64,000 nucleotides of DNA from Clostridia bacterium (lineage in GTDB: Bacteria > Bacillota > Clostridia > Oscillospirales > Acutalibacteraceae): contig CAAGJJ010000027.1 in the NCBI GenBank assembly GCA_900770165.1, forward strand, positions 37,857 to 101,856, written 5' to 3'. The position numbers were made by a program, and so were the translations under genes. Shown here one piece after another: positions 53,685 through 62,315 of the stretch. The notes beneath the pieces are model-generated. The model saw only the letters and a list, made by a program, of their open reading frames with translations, searched no databases and was not told where the DNA came from. How positions within the stretch are numbered: position 1 is the stretch's first letter; each line of letters opens with the position of its first letter.

Positions 53685-53850
53685 AAAATACAAAGGAAAA
53701 AGGATATTGTATATTTTATGGTTGCTTATACATACTTAAATGACGTGATGTCTAGATGAATTAATCAATGGTTTTAATGTTAAAGCTATAGCTGTATTAT
53801 TATTAAATAGTAGTGGAATGTTTAATAAATTTATTATTAGGAGAATCTAA

Positions 53851-54072
53851 ATGAATAAAGAAAAAATTAATAGAATAAATGAATTGGCAAGGAAATCTAA
53901 AATTACAGGGCTTACTCAGGAAGAAAAGGAAGAACAAACAAGACTAAGAAATGAATACATAAGTAATGTACGTTCTAATTTTGTGAAATCAATAGAAAAT
54001 ATGGTAGTAATTGATGAAGATGGTAATAAACGTAAGATAACTAAAAAAGTTAATAATATTAATTTACAGTAA
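53851..54072 (+). CDS. DUF896 family protein
   Basis: A 73-residue protein matching DUF896 (B. subtilis YnzC-like): KINRINELARKSKITGLTQEEKEEQTRLRNEYI is the family core, a helical hairpin. Function is unknown. ATG follows AGGAG. A terminator lies just downstream, so it is a single gene with its own promoter. Confidence 0.9.
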   Translation: MNKEKINRINELARKSKITGLTQEEKEEQTRLRNEYISNVRSNFVKSIENMVVIDEDGNKRKITKKVNNINLQ

Positions 54073-54092
54073 AAATAAGAGTTAGTTATATT

Positions 54093-54137
54093 GTAACTTC
54101 TTTTGCACTATATTTGCAGAAGAGGTTATTTTTGTTT
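54093..54137 (+). terminator. terminator of the DUF896 gene
   Basis: A 15-bp stem with a few G-U pairs (54093-54107 with 54115-54129), 7-nt loop, then ATTTTTG-rich sequence. Confidence 0.78.
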
Positions 54138-54163
54138 ATTATGGCTATAAGAGCCTATTTTTA

Positions 54164-54192
54164 TTGAAAAATTCATTTTATGAGTATATAAT
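54164..54192 (+). promoter_or_regulatory. promoter of the nfnAB unit
   Basis: TTGAAA (54164-54169), a 17-base spacer and TATAAT (54187-54192). Confidence 0.78.
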
Positions 54193-54234
54193 AAATAAGC
54201 TAAATTATTTTTAATACATTAGAAGGGAATAATT

Positions 54235-55083
54235 ATGTTTTATATATTAGAGAAAGTAGTACTTAATAGTTCTATAACAAAAATGGTTGTATCAGCTCCA
54301 TATATAGCTAAAAAAGCTAAAGCTGGTCAGTTTATAATTTTAAGAGTTAATGAGTATGGAGAACGAATACCTCTTACTATAGCTGATTACGATAGAGAAA
54401 AAGGAACCGTTACAATAATATATCAAAAAGTAGGTAAAACTACTATGCTATTAGATGAGCTAAATGAGGGAGATTGCATATTAGATTTTATAGGTCCGTT
54501 AGGAAAAGCATCAGAACTTGAAGGATATAAAAATGTTGCAGTAATTGGAGGGGGAGCAGGATGTGCAATTGCGTATCCTCAGGCAAAAGCTCTCCATGAA
54601 ATGGGTGCTCATGTGGATGTGATAACTGGATTTAGAAATAAAGATTTAATTATATTAGAAAATGATATGAGAGATATTTCAGATAATCTTTTTGTTATGA
54701 CAGATGATGGATCGAATGGCAATAAAGGATTTGTTACAGATGCTTTGTTGAATCAAATAAAAGACGGTACTAATTATGATCTAGTAGTAGCAATAGGTCC
54801 ATTGCCTATGATGAAGGCTGTTTCAGAGCTTACAAAAAATTTCGGTATAAAAACAATAGTTAGCATGAATCCTATTATTATAGATGGAACAGGTATGTGT
54901 GGAGGTTGTAGATTAACAGTAGCAGGAAAAACGAAGTTTGCTTGTGTAGATGGTCCTGATTTTGATGGTCACGAAGTTGACTTCGATGAAACAATAAAAA
55001 GACTTTCGACTTATAAAATAGAAGAAAATAGAGACTTAAATAGATATAATTGTAACCTAATGAGAGGTGTAAATAATGCCTAA
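54235..55083 (+). CDS. nfnA: NfnA-like FAD/NAD-binding subunit
   Basis: A 282-residue ferredoxin-NADP reductase-like subunit. The FAD domain is at about 1-95 (RIPLTIADYD), the NAD domain at about 97-210 (VAVIGGGAGCAIAYPQAKAL). Its [2Fe-2S] site has four Cys in GTGMCGGCRLT and KFACVDGPDFDGHEVDF. Together with the next gene it should form NfnAB, the NADH-dependent reduced ferredoxin:NADP+ oxidoreductase, which bifurcates electrons to make NADPH in anaerobes. It overlaps nfnB by eight bases. Confidence 0.88.
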   Translation: MFYILEKVVLNSSITKMVVSAPYIAKKAKAGQFIILRVNEYGERIPLTIADYDREKGTVTIIYQKVGKTTMLLDELNEGDCILDFIGPLGKASELEGYKNVAVIGGGAGCAIAYPQAKALHEMGAHVDVITGFRNKDLIILENDMRDISDNLFVMTDDGSNGNKGFVTDALLNQIKDGTNYDLVVAIGPLPMMKAVSELTKNFGIKTIVSMNPIIIDGTGMCGGCRLTVAGKTKFACVDGPDFDGHEVDFDETIKRLSTYKIEENRDLNRYNCNLMRGVNNA

Positions 55084-56464
55084 TATGAATTTAAAAAAGA
55101 CACCCATGCCAGAACAAGATCCGAATGTAAGAAATAAAAACTATAAAGAAGTATCAGCTGGATATACAGATGAAATGGCGCAAGAAGAAGCAAAACGTTG
55201 TTTACAGTGTAAGAATAAACCTTGCATGAAAGGTTGCCCTGTTAATGTTTCAATACCAAACTTTATAAAAGAAGTTACAAAAGGAAACCTAGAGTCAGCA
55301 TATGAAATTATAAAGGAAACAAATTCATTGCCAGCTATTTGTGGAAGAGTATGCCCTCAGGAAAACCAATGTGAATCAAAATGCGTTAGAGGCATAAAAG
55401 GTGAGTCGGTTGCAATAGGAAGGCTTGAAAGATATGTTGCGGACTATCATTTTAAATTGAATAATAAAAACAATGAAAAGATTGAAAAAAATGGATATAA
55501 GATAGCAGTAATTGGTTCAGGACCGTCTGGCCTTACATGTGCCGGCGATTTGGCAAAAATGGGCTATGATGTTACTATTTTTGAAGCATTGCATACTACA
55601 GGTGGAGTACTAGTTTATGGCATACCAGAGTTTAGGCTTCCTAAAGAAATAGTAAAAAAAGAAATTGATGAGTTGAAATCTTTAGGTGTAAACATAGAAA
55701 CAAATATGGTAATAGGCAAAGTACTTTCTATTGATGATTTATTAGAAATGGATTACAAGGCCGTTTTTATAGGAAGTGGTGCAGGTCTTCCTAAGTTTAT
55801 GAATATAAAAGGTGAATCTTTAGTAGGAGTTTATTCTGCAAATGAATTTCTTACAAGAATAAACCTGATGAAAGCTTATAAAGAAGAATACGATACCCCT
55901 ATACTAAATGTGAAAAATGTTGCTGTAATAGGCGGCGGTAATGTAGCAATGGATGCAGCAAGATGTGCTAAAAGATTAGGTGCAGAAAATGTCTATATTT
56001 TATATAGAAGATCAGAAGATGAAATGCCTGCAAGGTCTGAGGAAATACATCATGCAAAAGAGGAAGGAATAATATTTAAAGTTTTAAGCAATCCTATAGA
56101 AATAGTAGGAGATGAAAATGGTAGAGTAAATAATATAAAATGTATTAAAATGGAACTTGGTGAACCTGATGCCTCAGGCAGAAGAAGACCAGTAGAGATA
56201 CCCGATTCTACTTTTAATTTAAATGTAGATTGTGTAATAATGGCTATTGGAAATTCTCCAAATCCGCTTATTACAACTACAACAGAAGGACTGAAAACGA
56301 ACAATCGCGGTTGCCTTATTGTTGATGATACTCTTATGACTACGAAGAAAGGTATATTTGCTGGTGGAGATGCTGTAACAGGAGCTGCTACCGTAATTTT
56401 AGCTATGGGAGCAGGAAAAGCTGCAGCTAAATCTATTGATAAATATATTCAGAGTAATTATTAA
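55076..56464 (+). CDS. nfnB: NfnB/GltA-like NADPH oxidoreductase subunit
   Basis: A 462-residue flavoprotein like the small subunit of glutamate synthase (annotated gltA). N-terminal [4Fe-4S] ligands lie in CLQCKNKPCMKGCP and CGRVCPQENQCESKC. Then VIGSGPSGLTCAGDLA (FAD) and VIGGGNVAMDAARCAKRLG (NADPH). Paired with nfnA and lacking the glutamate synthase large subunit nearby, it is best read as NfnB. Confidence 0.9.
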   Translation: MPNMNLKKTPMPEQDPNVRNKNYKEVSAGYTDEMAQEEAKRCLQCKNKPCMKGCPVNVSIPNFIKEVTKGNLESAYEIIKETNSLPAICGRVCPQENQCESKCVRGIKGESVAIGRLERYVADYHFKLNNKNNEKIEKNGYKIAVIGSGPSGLTCAGDLAKMGYDVTIFEALHTTGGVLVYGIPEFRLPKEIVKKEIDELKSLGVNIETNMVIGKVLSIDDLLEMDYKAVFIGSGAGLPKFMNIKGESLVGVYSANEFLTRINLMKAYKEEYDTPILNVKNVAVIGGGNVAMDAARCAKRLGAENVYILYRRSEDEMPARSEEIHHAKEEGIIFKVLSNPIEIVGDENGRVNNIKCIKMELGEPDASGRRRPVEIPDSTFNLNVDCVIMAIGNSPNPLITTTTEGLKTNNRGCLIVDDTLMTTKKGIFAGGDAVTGAATVILAMGAGKAAAKSIDKYIQSNY

Positions 56465-56477
56465 TAAGGATGATTGA

Positions 56478-57836
56478 ATGAAGGAAGTAAGAAAGAATAG
56501 AATGGGCACGGAGCCTATTTTAAAATTAATTACTAAAATGTCAATTCCAGCAATGTTTTCAATGCTTGTTCAAGCTCTGTATAATATAGTTGACAGTATC
56601 TTTGTAGCACAAATAAGTGACGAAGCACTAACAGCAATATCTTTAGCCTTTCCGGTTCAAGTTTTATTAATTGCAGTAGCAGTTGGAACAGGTGTTGGTG
56701 TTAACTCGCTTATTTCAAGAAGGTTAGGAGAAAGAAGACAAGATGATGCAGATAATGCTGCTAAGCATGGGATAATTTTAGGGTTTATTAGTTGGGTACC
56801 ATTTCTTATTTTCGGATTATTATTTACCAGGATATTTTTTGAATCGTTTACGTCTAATCAAGATATAATAAATTTAGGTGTTAAATATACAAGTTGTGTT
56901 TCTATATTTTCTTTTGGAGTATTAGTGCAGTGTATAATAGAAAGAATACTTCAAGCAACAGGGAATATGATATATCCTATGGTATTCCAAATAATAGGGG
57001 CAGTTACGAATGTAATATTAGATCCTATTTTGATTTTTGGATTATTAGGATTCCCTAAGATGGGTATATTTGGTGCGGCAGTAGCTACTGTTGTAGCACA
57101 AATTTTTTCTATGATATATAGCTTTTATGTTTTAATAAATAAAGACCATGAAATAAATGTCAAATTTAAAAATTTTAAATTTAATGGAAAAATTGTTAAA
57201 GAGATATATGCTGTGGGACTACCATCAGTGATATTACAATCTATAAGTGCAATTATGGTTGTAGCTATGAACAACATTTTAATAGCTTTTTCAGAAATAG
57301 CTGTATCGGTTATGGGAATATATTTTAAGTTACAGTCATTTGTATTTATGCCTGTTTTTGGGCTTACTAATGGAATTATGCCTATAATGGGTTATAATTT
57401 TGGCGCGGGAAATAAAAAAAGATTAGTTTCGACAATTAAAATAAGTTGTATTATTTCAGCTGCAATTATGTTTGTAGGAACGTTAATATTCTCTTTTTTT
57501 GGGGAAAACTTGCTAATGATATTTAATGCTTCAGAAAGCATGATAAATATTGGAGTGAAAGCTTTAAGGATAATTAGTTTTAGTTTTTTACCGGCTTCTA
57601 TTGGAATTGTTATATCGACATTTTTTCAAGCTACAAATCATGGTATGGGAAGTTTGGTAATGTCTTTTTTAAGACAATTAGTTGGAATAATACCAGTTGC
57701 TTATTTTCTTGCAATGTTTGGACTTGACTATGTGTGGTTTGCGTTTCCAATATCTGAACTTTTATCGATTTTAGCAGCTTTTATAATGTTTGTTTATATT
57801 TATAAAAATCAAATAAAAAATTTAAAACCTATTTAA
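56478..57836 (+). CDS. MATE-family efflux transporter
   Basis: A 452-residue membrane protein with about twelve helices, of the multidrug and toxin extrusion family (DinF/NorM type), which exports drugs or metabolites using Na+ or H+. The start PILKLITKMSIPAMFSMLVQALYNIVDSIFV and the mid-protein GLTNGIMPIMGYNFGAGN are typical. It lies 13 bases after nfnB, so it may share the transcript. Substrate unknown. Start is ATG after AAGGATG. Confidence 0.93.
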   Translation: MKEVRKNRMGTEPILKLITKMSIPAMFSMLVQALYNIVDSIFVAQISDEALTAISLAFPVQVLLIAVAVGTGVGVNSLISRRLGERRQDDADNAAKHGIILGFISWVPFLIFGLLFTRIFFESFTSNQDIINLGVKYTSCVSIFSFGVLVQCIIERILQATGNMIYPMVFQIIGAVTNVILDPILIFGLLGFPKMGIFGAAVATVVAQIFSMIYSFYVLINKDHEINVKFKNFKFNGKIVKEIYAVGLPSVILQSISAIMVVAMNNILIAFSEIAVSVMGIYFKLQSFVFMPVFGLTNGIMPIMGYNFGAGNKKRLVSTIKISCIISAAIMFVGTLIFSFFGENLLMIFNASESMINIGVKALRIISFSFLPASIGIVISTFFQATNHGMGSLVMSFLRQLVGIIPVAYFLAMFGLDYVWFAFPISELLSILAAFIMFVYIYKNQIKNLKPI

Positions 57837-57847
57837 TATAACAAAAG

Positions 57848-57880
57848 ATCCTCTAAAATATAAACTTTAGAGGATTTTTT
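57848..57880 (+). terminator. terminator of the nfnAB-MATE unit
   Basis: A 10-bp stem ATCCTCTAAA / TTTAGAGGAT with an 8-nt loop and six T. Confidence 0.9.
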
Positions 57881-58102
57881 ATGTAATCGTTTAGTTATTA
57901 TTATATTATCATTAATTGTTAATTAAGATTAATAAAATTACTATTTATGACAGACTGGTATATTAATTAAATATATTTATATAGAAGCGGGTATATTATT
58001 GTTTATATATGAACAAAATGTGCTATTTATATTGCTATTACTTGTTATTTTTTTAAAATTGTTATATAGTAGAAAATAAAAAGAATTAATAGGAGTTATT
58101 TT

Positions 58103-59374
58103 ATGTTTATAGATATAGCCAAGATAATAGTTAAATCGGGCGATGGTGGAGATGGAGCGGTTTCATTTCATAGAGAAAAATACGTAGCCTCGGGAGGCCC
58201 AGACGGTGGAAATGGGGGAAGAGGAGGCAATATAATATTTAAAGCAGATACTAACCTTTCAACATTGGCAGATTTTAGATATAAAAGAAAATATGTAGCC
58301 CAAAAAGGTGAAAATGGTAAATCTGGTAGACGTACCGGAAAGAGTGCTGAAGATTTAATTATAAAAGTGCCTAAAGGAACTGTTGTTAAAGATGCAAATA
58401 CAGGAAGAATAATAGCAGATATTTCTACTGATGAACCTCAAATTATTGCAAAGGGTGGAAAAGGAGGATTTGGTAATGTTCACTTTGCTACACCAACAAG
58501 ACAAACACCACGATTTGCAAAGCCAGGATTGCCAGGTGAAGAATTAGAAATACAGCTTGAACTTAAGCTACTTGCAGATGTAGGATTAGTTGGATACCCT
58601 AATGTTGGAAAGTCAACATTAATTTCTGTGGTAAGCCAAGCGAAGCCTGTAATAGCGGATTATCATTTTACAACTATTACACCAGTTTTAGGCGTTGTTA
58701 GAATGCAGGAAAATGAATCGTTTGTAATGGCTGACATTCCAGGCCTTATTGAAAATGCGAATGAGGGAGTTGGACTTGGCCACCAATTTTTGAGGCATGT
58801 AGAAAGATGTAGGCTTCTTGTGCATATTGTGGATGTGTCTGGTAGCGAAGGAAGAGACCCAATTGTAGACTTTGAAACCATCAATTCTGAGCTAGAGAAA
58901 TTTAATCCAGAATTATCAAGTAGGCCTATGATAGTAGTAGGAAATAAGTGCGATTTAGCTTCAGATGATCAAATAAAGAAATTTGAAAACTATGTTAAGG
59001 AAAAAGGATATGATTTTTTCCCAATAATGGCTGCAATTAATTATGGAGTGGATCCACTTTTAAATAGGATATGGGAGAAATTAAGTAAGTTGCCACCTAT
59101 AATAAAATTTGAGGCAGAACCTGAACCTGTTATAAATATTGATGAAATAGAAAGTAAAAATGTAGATATAAAATTGGTAGATGGAATATATGTGGTTGAA
59201 GCAAAGTGGTTGCTGAAGGTTATGAAATCTATTAATTTTGATGATTATGAATCGCTACAATATTTTCAAAAAGTTCTTGTAAACTCTGGAGTTATAGATG
59301 TTTTAAAAGAGTTTGGTGTTTCACAAGGAGACACTGTTAGTATTTACGATATTGAATTTGATTTTATTGACTAA
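58103..59374 (+). CDS. obgE: GTPase ObgE
   Basis: A 423-residue ribosome-assembly and stress GTPase. The glycine-rich Obg domain spans about 1-157. The G domain has G1 GYPNVGKST (about 165-173), G3 DIPGLIE, G4 NKCD and a later AA-type G5. A C-terminal OCT domain follows at about 345-423. Length is typical. ATG after AGGAG. mrnC follows by 12 bases. Confidence 0.97.
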   Translation: MFIDIAKIIVKSGDGGDGAVSFHREKYVASGGPDGGNGGRGGNIIFKADTNLSTLADFRYKRKYVAQKGENGKSGRRTGKSAEDLIIKVPKGTVVKDANTGRIIADISTDEPQIIAKGGKGGFGNVHFATPTRQTPRFAKPGLPGEELEIQLELKLLADVGLVGYPNVGKSTLISVVSQAKPVIADYHFTTITPVLGVVRMQENESFVMADIPGLIENANEGVGLGHQFLRHVERCRLLVHIVDVSGSEGRDPIVDFETINSELEKFNPELSSRPMIVVGNKCDLASDDQIKKFENYVKEKGYDFFPIMAAINYGVDPLLNRIWEKLSKLPPIIKFEAEPEPVINIDEIESKNVDIKLVDGIYVVEAKWLLKVMKSINFDDYESLQYFQKVLVNSGVIDVLKEFGVSQGDTVSIYDIEFDFID

Positions 59375-59386
59375 AGGAGTTTAGGT

Positions 59387-59782
59387 TTGGAAAGAATTTA
59401 TAATAAAGATTGTGATGAGAAAATGCTTAGTCCACTATTGCTTGCTTTTGTAGGTGATGCTGTGTTTGACTTGATGGTAAGAGAAAGATTAGTGTGTGAA
59501 TTTAATGCTCCTGTAGGAGTTTTAAATGATATGAAAATTAAAGAAGTGTGTTGCAGATCACAATCTAAACGAATAAAAAGTATACTTTCAGAGCTTACAG
59601 AAAAAGAATTGACTATTTTTAAAAGAGGAAGAAATGCACATACTTCTAATACACCTAAAAATGCGAGTGTTGAAGAATATCATAATGCAACAGGATTAGA
59701 GGCACTTTTTGGTTATGTTTATCTTACGGGGGATATTAGAAGATTAAGGGAGCTATTTACGCTTGTTATAAGGGATTTATAA
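59387..59782 (+). CDS. mrnC: Mini-ribonuclease 3
   Basis: A 131-residue dimeric RNase III-like protein lacking the dsRNA-binding domain, which matures 23S rRNA in B. subtilis. The catalytic LLLAFVGDAVFDLMVRERL (about 16-34) and EEYHNATGLEALFGYVYLTG (about 97-116) are present. TTG start with AAAGGAG upstream. Confidence 0.9.
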   Translation: MERIYNKDCDEKMLSPLLLAFVGDAVFDLMVRERLVCEFNAPVGVLNDMKIKEVCCRSQSKRIKSILSELTEKELTIFKRGRNAHTSNTPKNASVEEYHNATGLEALFGYVYLTGDIRRLRELFTLVIRDL

Positions 59783-59807
59783 TAAACTATTTAAAGGGGA
59801 TTTTGAA

Positions 59808-60707
59808 ATGGTTCTAAGTAGTAAACGAACTGTTGTTAAAAATTATATAATAGATGCATTAATGTTTATAATAGGAAGTTTTATATTTGCGGTTTCTGTA
59901 AATACATTTTTATCGCCTAATAATGTTGTGCCAGCGGGATTTACAGGTGTTGCATCTATGCTTAATTATCTTTTTAATTTTCCAATAGGTCTGGTTATTA
60001 TAATTATGAATATACCATTTTTTATATGGGGACTGTTTTTAATTGGCTATAAATTTATAGCTAAGACTATAGTCGCAACTCTTATGTCTTCATTAATTAT
60101 AGATATAACAGAGCCTATTTTACCTAAATATACAGGTGACATGATGTTAGCATGCTTATTTGGTGGAATTCTTTTGGGCCTTGGACTAGGAATTATTTTT
60201 ATGAGAGGAGGAACAACAGGAGGAACTGAATTGATAGCAAGTTTACTAAGTGTGTATTTAAAACATATATCTATTGGTAAGCTGGTATTAGCGGTTGATA
60301 TGGTAGTTGTTGGAGCTACGTTTTTTGTATATAAAAGTTTTGAAAGTCCATTATATGCAATTATTATTATTTTTGTAAGTACAAAATTAATGGATTCTAT
60401 ACTCTATGGTACAGATATTGGAACAGGAAAAATGATGTTTATTATTTCATCGAAAAGTGCTGAAATATCAGAGCATATTTTAAATGATTTAGATAGAGGA
60501 GTAACAAGGTTAAAATCAGTAGGAGGATACAGCGGAATAGAAGGAGAAGTTTTATTATGTGCTGTTAGAAGACAGGAAGTATATAGAACGTACGACATAG
60601 CAAAGAAGATAGATCCAAAGGTATTTATTATAGTTGGCGATGCAGGAGAAATTGTGGGGGAAGGATTTAAAGAACACAATTTTAGAAACCAAAAAAAGGA
60701 GAGATGA
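59808..60707 (+). CDS. YitT family membrane protein
   Basis: A 299-residue protein of the YitT family (DUF161 plus C-terminal DUF2179). About six helices fill residues 10-200; GGTTGGTELIASLL is the family motif; the C-terminal soluble domain (about 215-290) includes RGVTRLKSVGGYSG and PKVFIIVGDAGEIVGEGF. Exact role is not established. One base separates it from the next gene. Confidence 0.88.
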   Translation: MVLSSKRTVVKNYIIDALMFIIGSFIFAVSVNTFLSPNNVVPAGFTGVASMLNYLFNFPIGLVIIIMNIPFFIWGLFLIGYKFIAKTIVATLMSSLIIDITEPILPKYTGDMMLACLFGGILLGLGLGIIFMRGGTTGGTELIASLLSVYLKHISIGKLVLAVDMVVVGATFFVYKSFESPLYAIIIIFVSTKLMDSILYGTDIGTGKMMFIISSKSAEISEHILNDLDRGVTRLKSVGGYSGIEGEVLLCAVRRQEVYRTYDIAKKIDPKVFIIVGDAGEIVGEGFKEHNFRNQKKER

Positions 60708-60708
60708 G

Positions 60709-61983
60709 ATGAAGGGTAAGCTAATAGAACCTATTTCGATTTGCGTATCATCATTTCTTTTGGTTATATTTGGGCTTTTTTTGTTAACTAATTCAAATAA
60801 AGGTATGAGTTTTATATTAATTGGTGCAAAGGTAATTTTAATAGTACTAGGATTAATAATGATATTATCTATCTTTATTAAACGAGAAGATACAATTTTA
60901 TCTAGTATTATAGGTGGAACTCTATATTTATTGTTTGGAATTTGCATTAATTTTTGGCCTAATTTTTTTACAAATTCACTTTATTGTGTAGTAGGTATAT
61001 GGGCATTTATAAACTTTTTGTGGAGACTAATTCTTTGTATACAGCTACATATTAATAAAGATAGAGATTTTCATAGAACAGAAATTGAATGTATTATTTC
61101 TTTATTTGTTTTTATTATTTTTTCATTTTTTAGGCCTAAAAATGTAAATCTTGTTTGTATATTTCTTGGTGTATATATGATATTCTATGGAGTGAATATA
61201 TTTATCGATTTTATTAGAGAATTGCTGTGTTGGGACAAAAATGGTGAACATATAAAAAGATATATAAAGTGGTCACCACCTGTGTTGCTGACAGCATTTA
61301 TTCCTCGTAGGTTGATTGAAAAGATCAACAGAAGAGTAAAGACTGAATTGAAAGGTAGCAAAGTTTTTGAAATATCAAAAAGAAATATAAAAGATGAGGA
61401 TATAAAGTTAGAAGTATTTATTCATATGGCTCCACAAGTAGCTATGGGATTTGGACATATGGATATTTGTTTAAATAATACAGTATATTCTTATGGTACA
61501 TATGACTCTGAAGCTCAGAAATGTTTTGGCTTGATTGCTGATGGCGTATTAGCTGAAATGGATAAGGAAAAGTATATAAAACATTGTTTGAAAATTGATA
61601 ATGAGGATATAGTTTCTTTTTCTATTTTGATTAATGATGAGCAAGAAGAAAAAATGCAAAATTATATAAATGAAATTATAAAAGATTGCACTAGATGGCA
61701 GTCTAAAAGTGAATTAGATTTAGAAAAACAATATAATGATCAAGCAAGTGTATTTTATAAGAACGCAGATGCTAAATTTTATAAATTTAAAAAAGGCAGG
61801 TATAAAACCTATTTTGCTGTAAGTACAAATTGTGTAATGCTTGCAGATAAATTGCTTGGCTCGGCAGGAATCGATGGTATTGCTATGAACGGCATAATTA
61901 CACCTGGTACATATTTAAGCTTTTTGAATGAAGAATTTAAAAAGAAAAATACTATAATTGTAAGAAGAAGGGTATTAGTTTAA
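60709..61983 (+). CDS. membrane protein with candidate permuted papain-like domain
   Basis: A 424-residue protein, not confidently in a family I know. The first ~170 residues have about six hydrophobic helices in the style of HdeD/DUF308 proteins. A basic linker follows. The C-terminal half (about 230-424) is soluble. It has H250 in MGFGHMDICL and C375 in VSTNCVMLAD, then IITPGTYLSFL. That order of His before Cys matches circularly permuted NlpC/P60-type (YiiX, PPPDE-like) cysteine peptidases, but this is my inference. I choose ATG 60709 after AAGGAGAG; the frame is open back to 60634 inside yitT. Confidence 0.65.
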   Translation: MKGKLIEPISICVSSFLLVIFGLFLLTNSNKGMSFILIGAKVILIVLGLIMILSIFIKREDTILSSIIGGTLYLLFGICINFWPNFFTNSLYCVVGIWAFINFLWRLILCIQLHINKDRDFHRTEIECIISLFVFIIFSFFRPKNVNLVCIFLGVYMIFYGVNIFIDFIRELLCWDKNGEHIKRYIKWSPPVLLTAFIPRRLIEKINRRVKTELKGSKVFEISKRNIKDEDIKLEVFIHMAPQVAMGFGHMDICLNNTVYSYGTYDSEAQKCFGLIADGVLAEMDKEKYIKHCLKIDNEDIVSFSILINDEQEEKMQNYINEIIKDCTRWQSKSELDLEKQYNDQASVFYKNADAKFYKFKKGRYKTYFAVSTNCVMLADKLLGSAGIDGIAMNGIITPGTYLSFLNEEFKKKNTIIVRRRVLV

Positions 61984-61988
61984 ATTTT

Positions 61989-62014
61989 AAGGCCACCGTT
62001 TTATCGGTGGCCTT
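61989..62014. terminator. terminator between convergent genes
   Basis: A 10-bp stem (AAGGCCACCG / CGGTGGCCTT) with a 6-nt loop. The T-run is weak on the plus side; on the minus side it runs into TTAAAATTTAAA. It can serve the small Asn/Gln-rich gene. Confidence 0.8.
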
Positions 62015-62028
62015 TATAAGAAGAGAAA

Positions 62029-62157
62029 CTAGTCTTCAAAGTTTTTTTTGCTCTGGCTTTGCTGATTGTTTTTGTTATTTTGCTGATTCTTATTCTGCTG
62101 ATTTTTATTTTGCTGCTGGTTTTTGTTCTGCTGCTGATTGTTATTCTGGTTATTCAT
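62029..62157 (-). CDS. tiny Asn/Gln/Lys-rich protein
   Basis: A 42-residue open frame with ATG at 62155-62157 and stop at 62029-62031. The product is almost wholly Asn, Gln and Lys in short repeats (NNQNNNQQQNKNQQQNKN pattern) with a KKNFED end. It has the strong ribosome site GGGGGTGA and a terminator directly after it, so it is likely a real gene missed by length cut-offs. The composition recalls gamma-type small acid-soluble spore proteins, which are Gln/Asn-rich, but there is no clear homology. The plus-strand frame over it is a shadow of its repeats. Confidence 0.6.
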   Translation of the reverse strand: MNNQNNNQQQNKNQQQNKNQQNKNQQNNKNNQQSQSKKNFED

Positions 62158-62315
62158 AAATTCACCCCCAAATGTTCTCAATATGCTATATGTAATAGTA
62201 TTAATAATAAATACTTTTACATATTGCTGAAAATATTATTTGCATATAGTTTTATTTTATTCTTAGATTATATAGTACTATATTTTTAAATTTTAATTAA
62301 TTTTAAGGAGTAAAA

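Noticed and set aside
55076..56464. Glutamate synthase small subunit as the true role of the GltA-like gene.
   Set aside because: The adjoining NfnA-type subunit with a [2Fe-2S] site and the lack of a glutamate synthase large subunit favour NfnB; it is not fully excluded.
57999..58079. A 26-codon TTG-started frame for a single-helix membrane peptide just before obgE.
   Set aside because: Only a weak ribosome site and a composition expected by chance in AT-rich DNA; kept out unless expression data support it.
62059..62289. Plus-strand frame coding a Leu/Ile/Val-rich hydrophobic protein.
   Set aside because: It is antisense to the Asn/Gln-rich codon repeats of the minus-strand gene, which produces false hydrophobic codons; it lacks a ribosome site.
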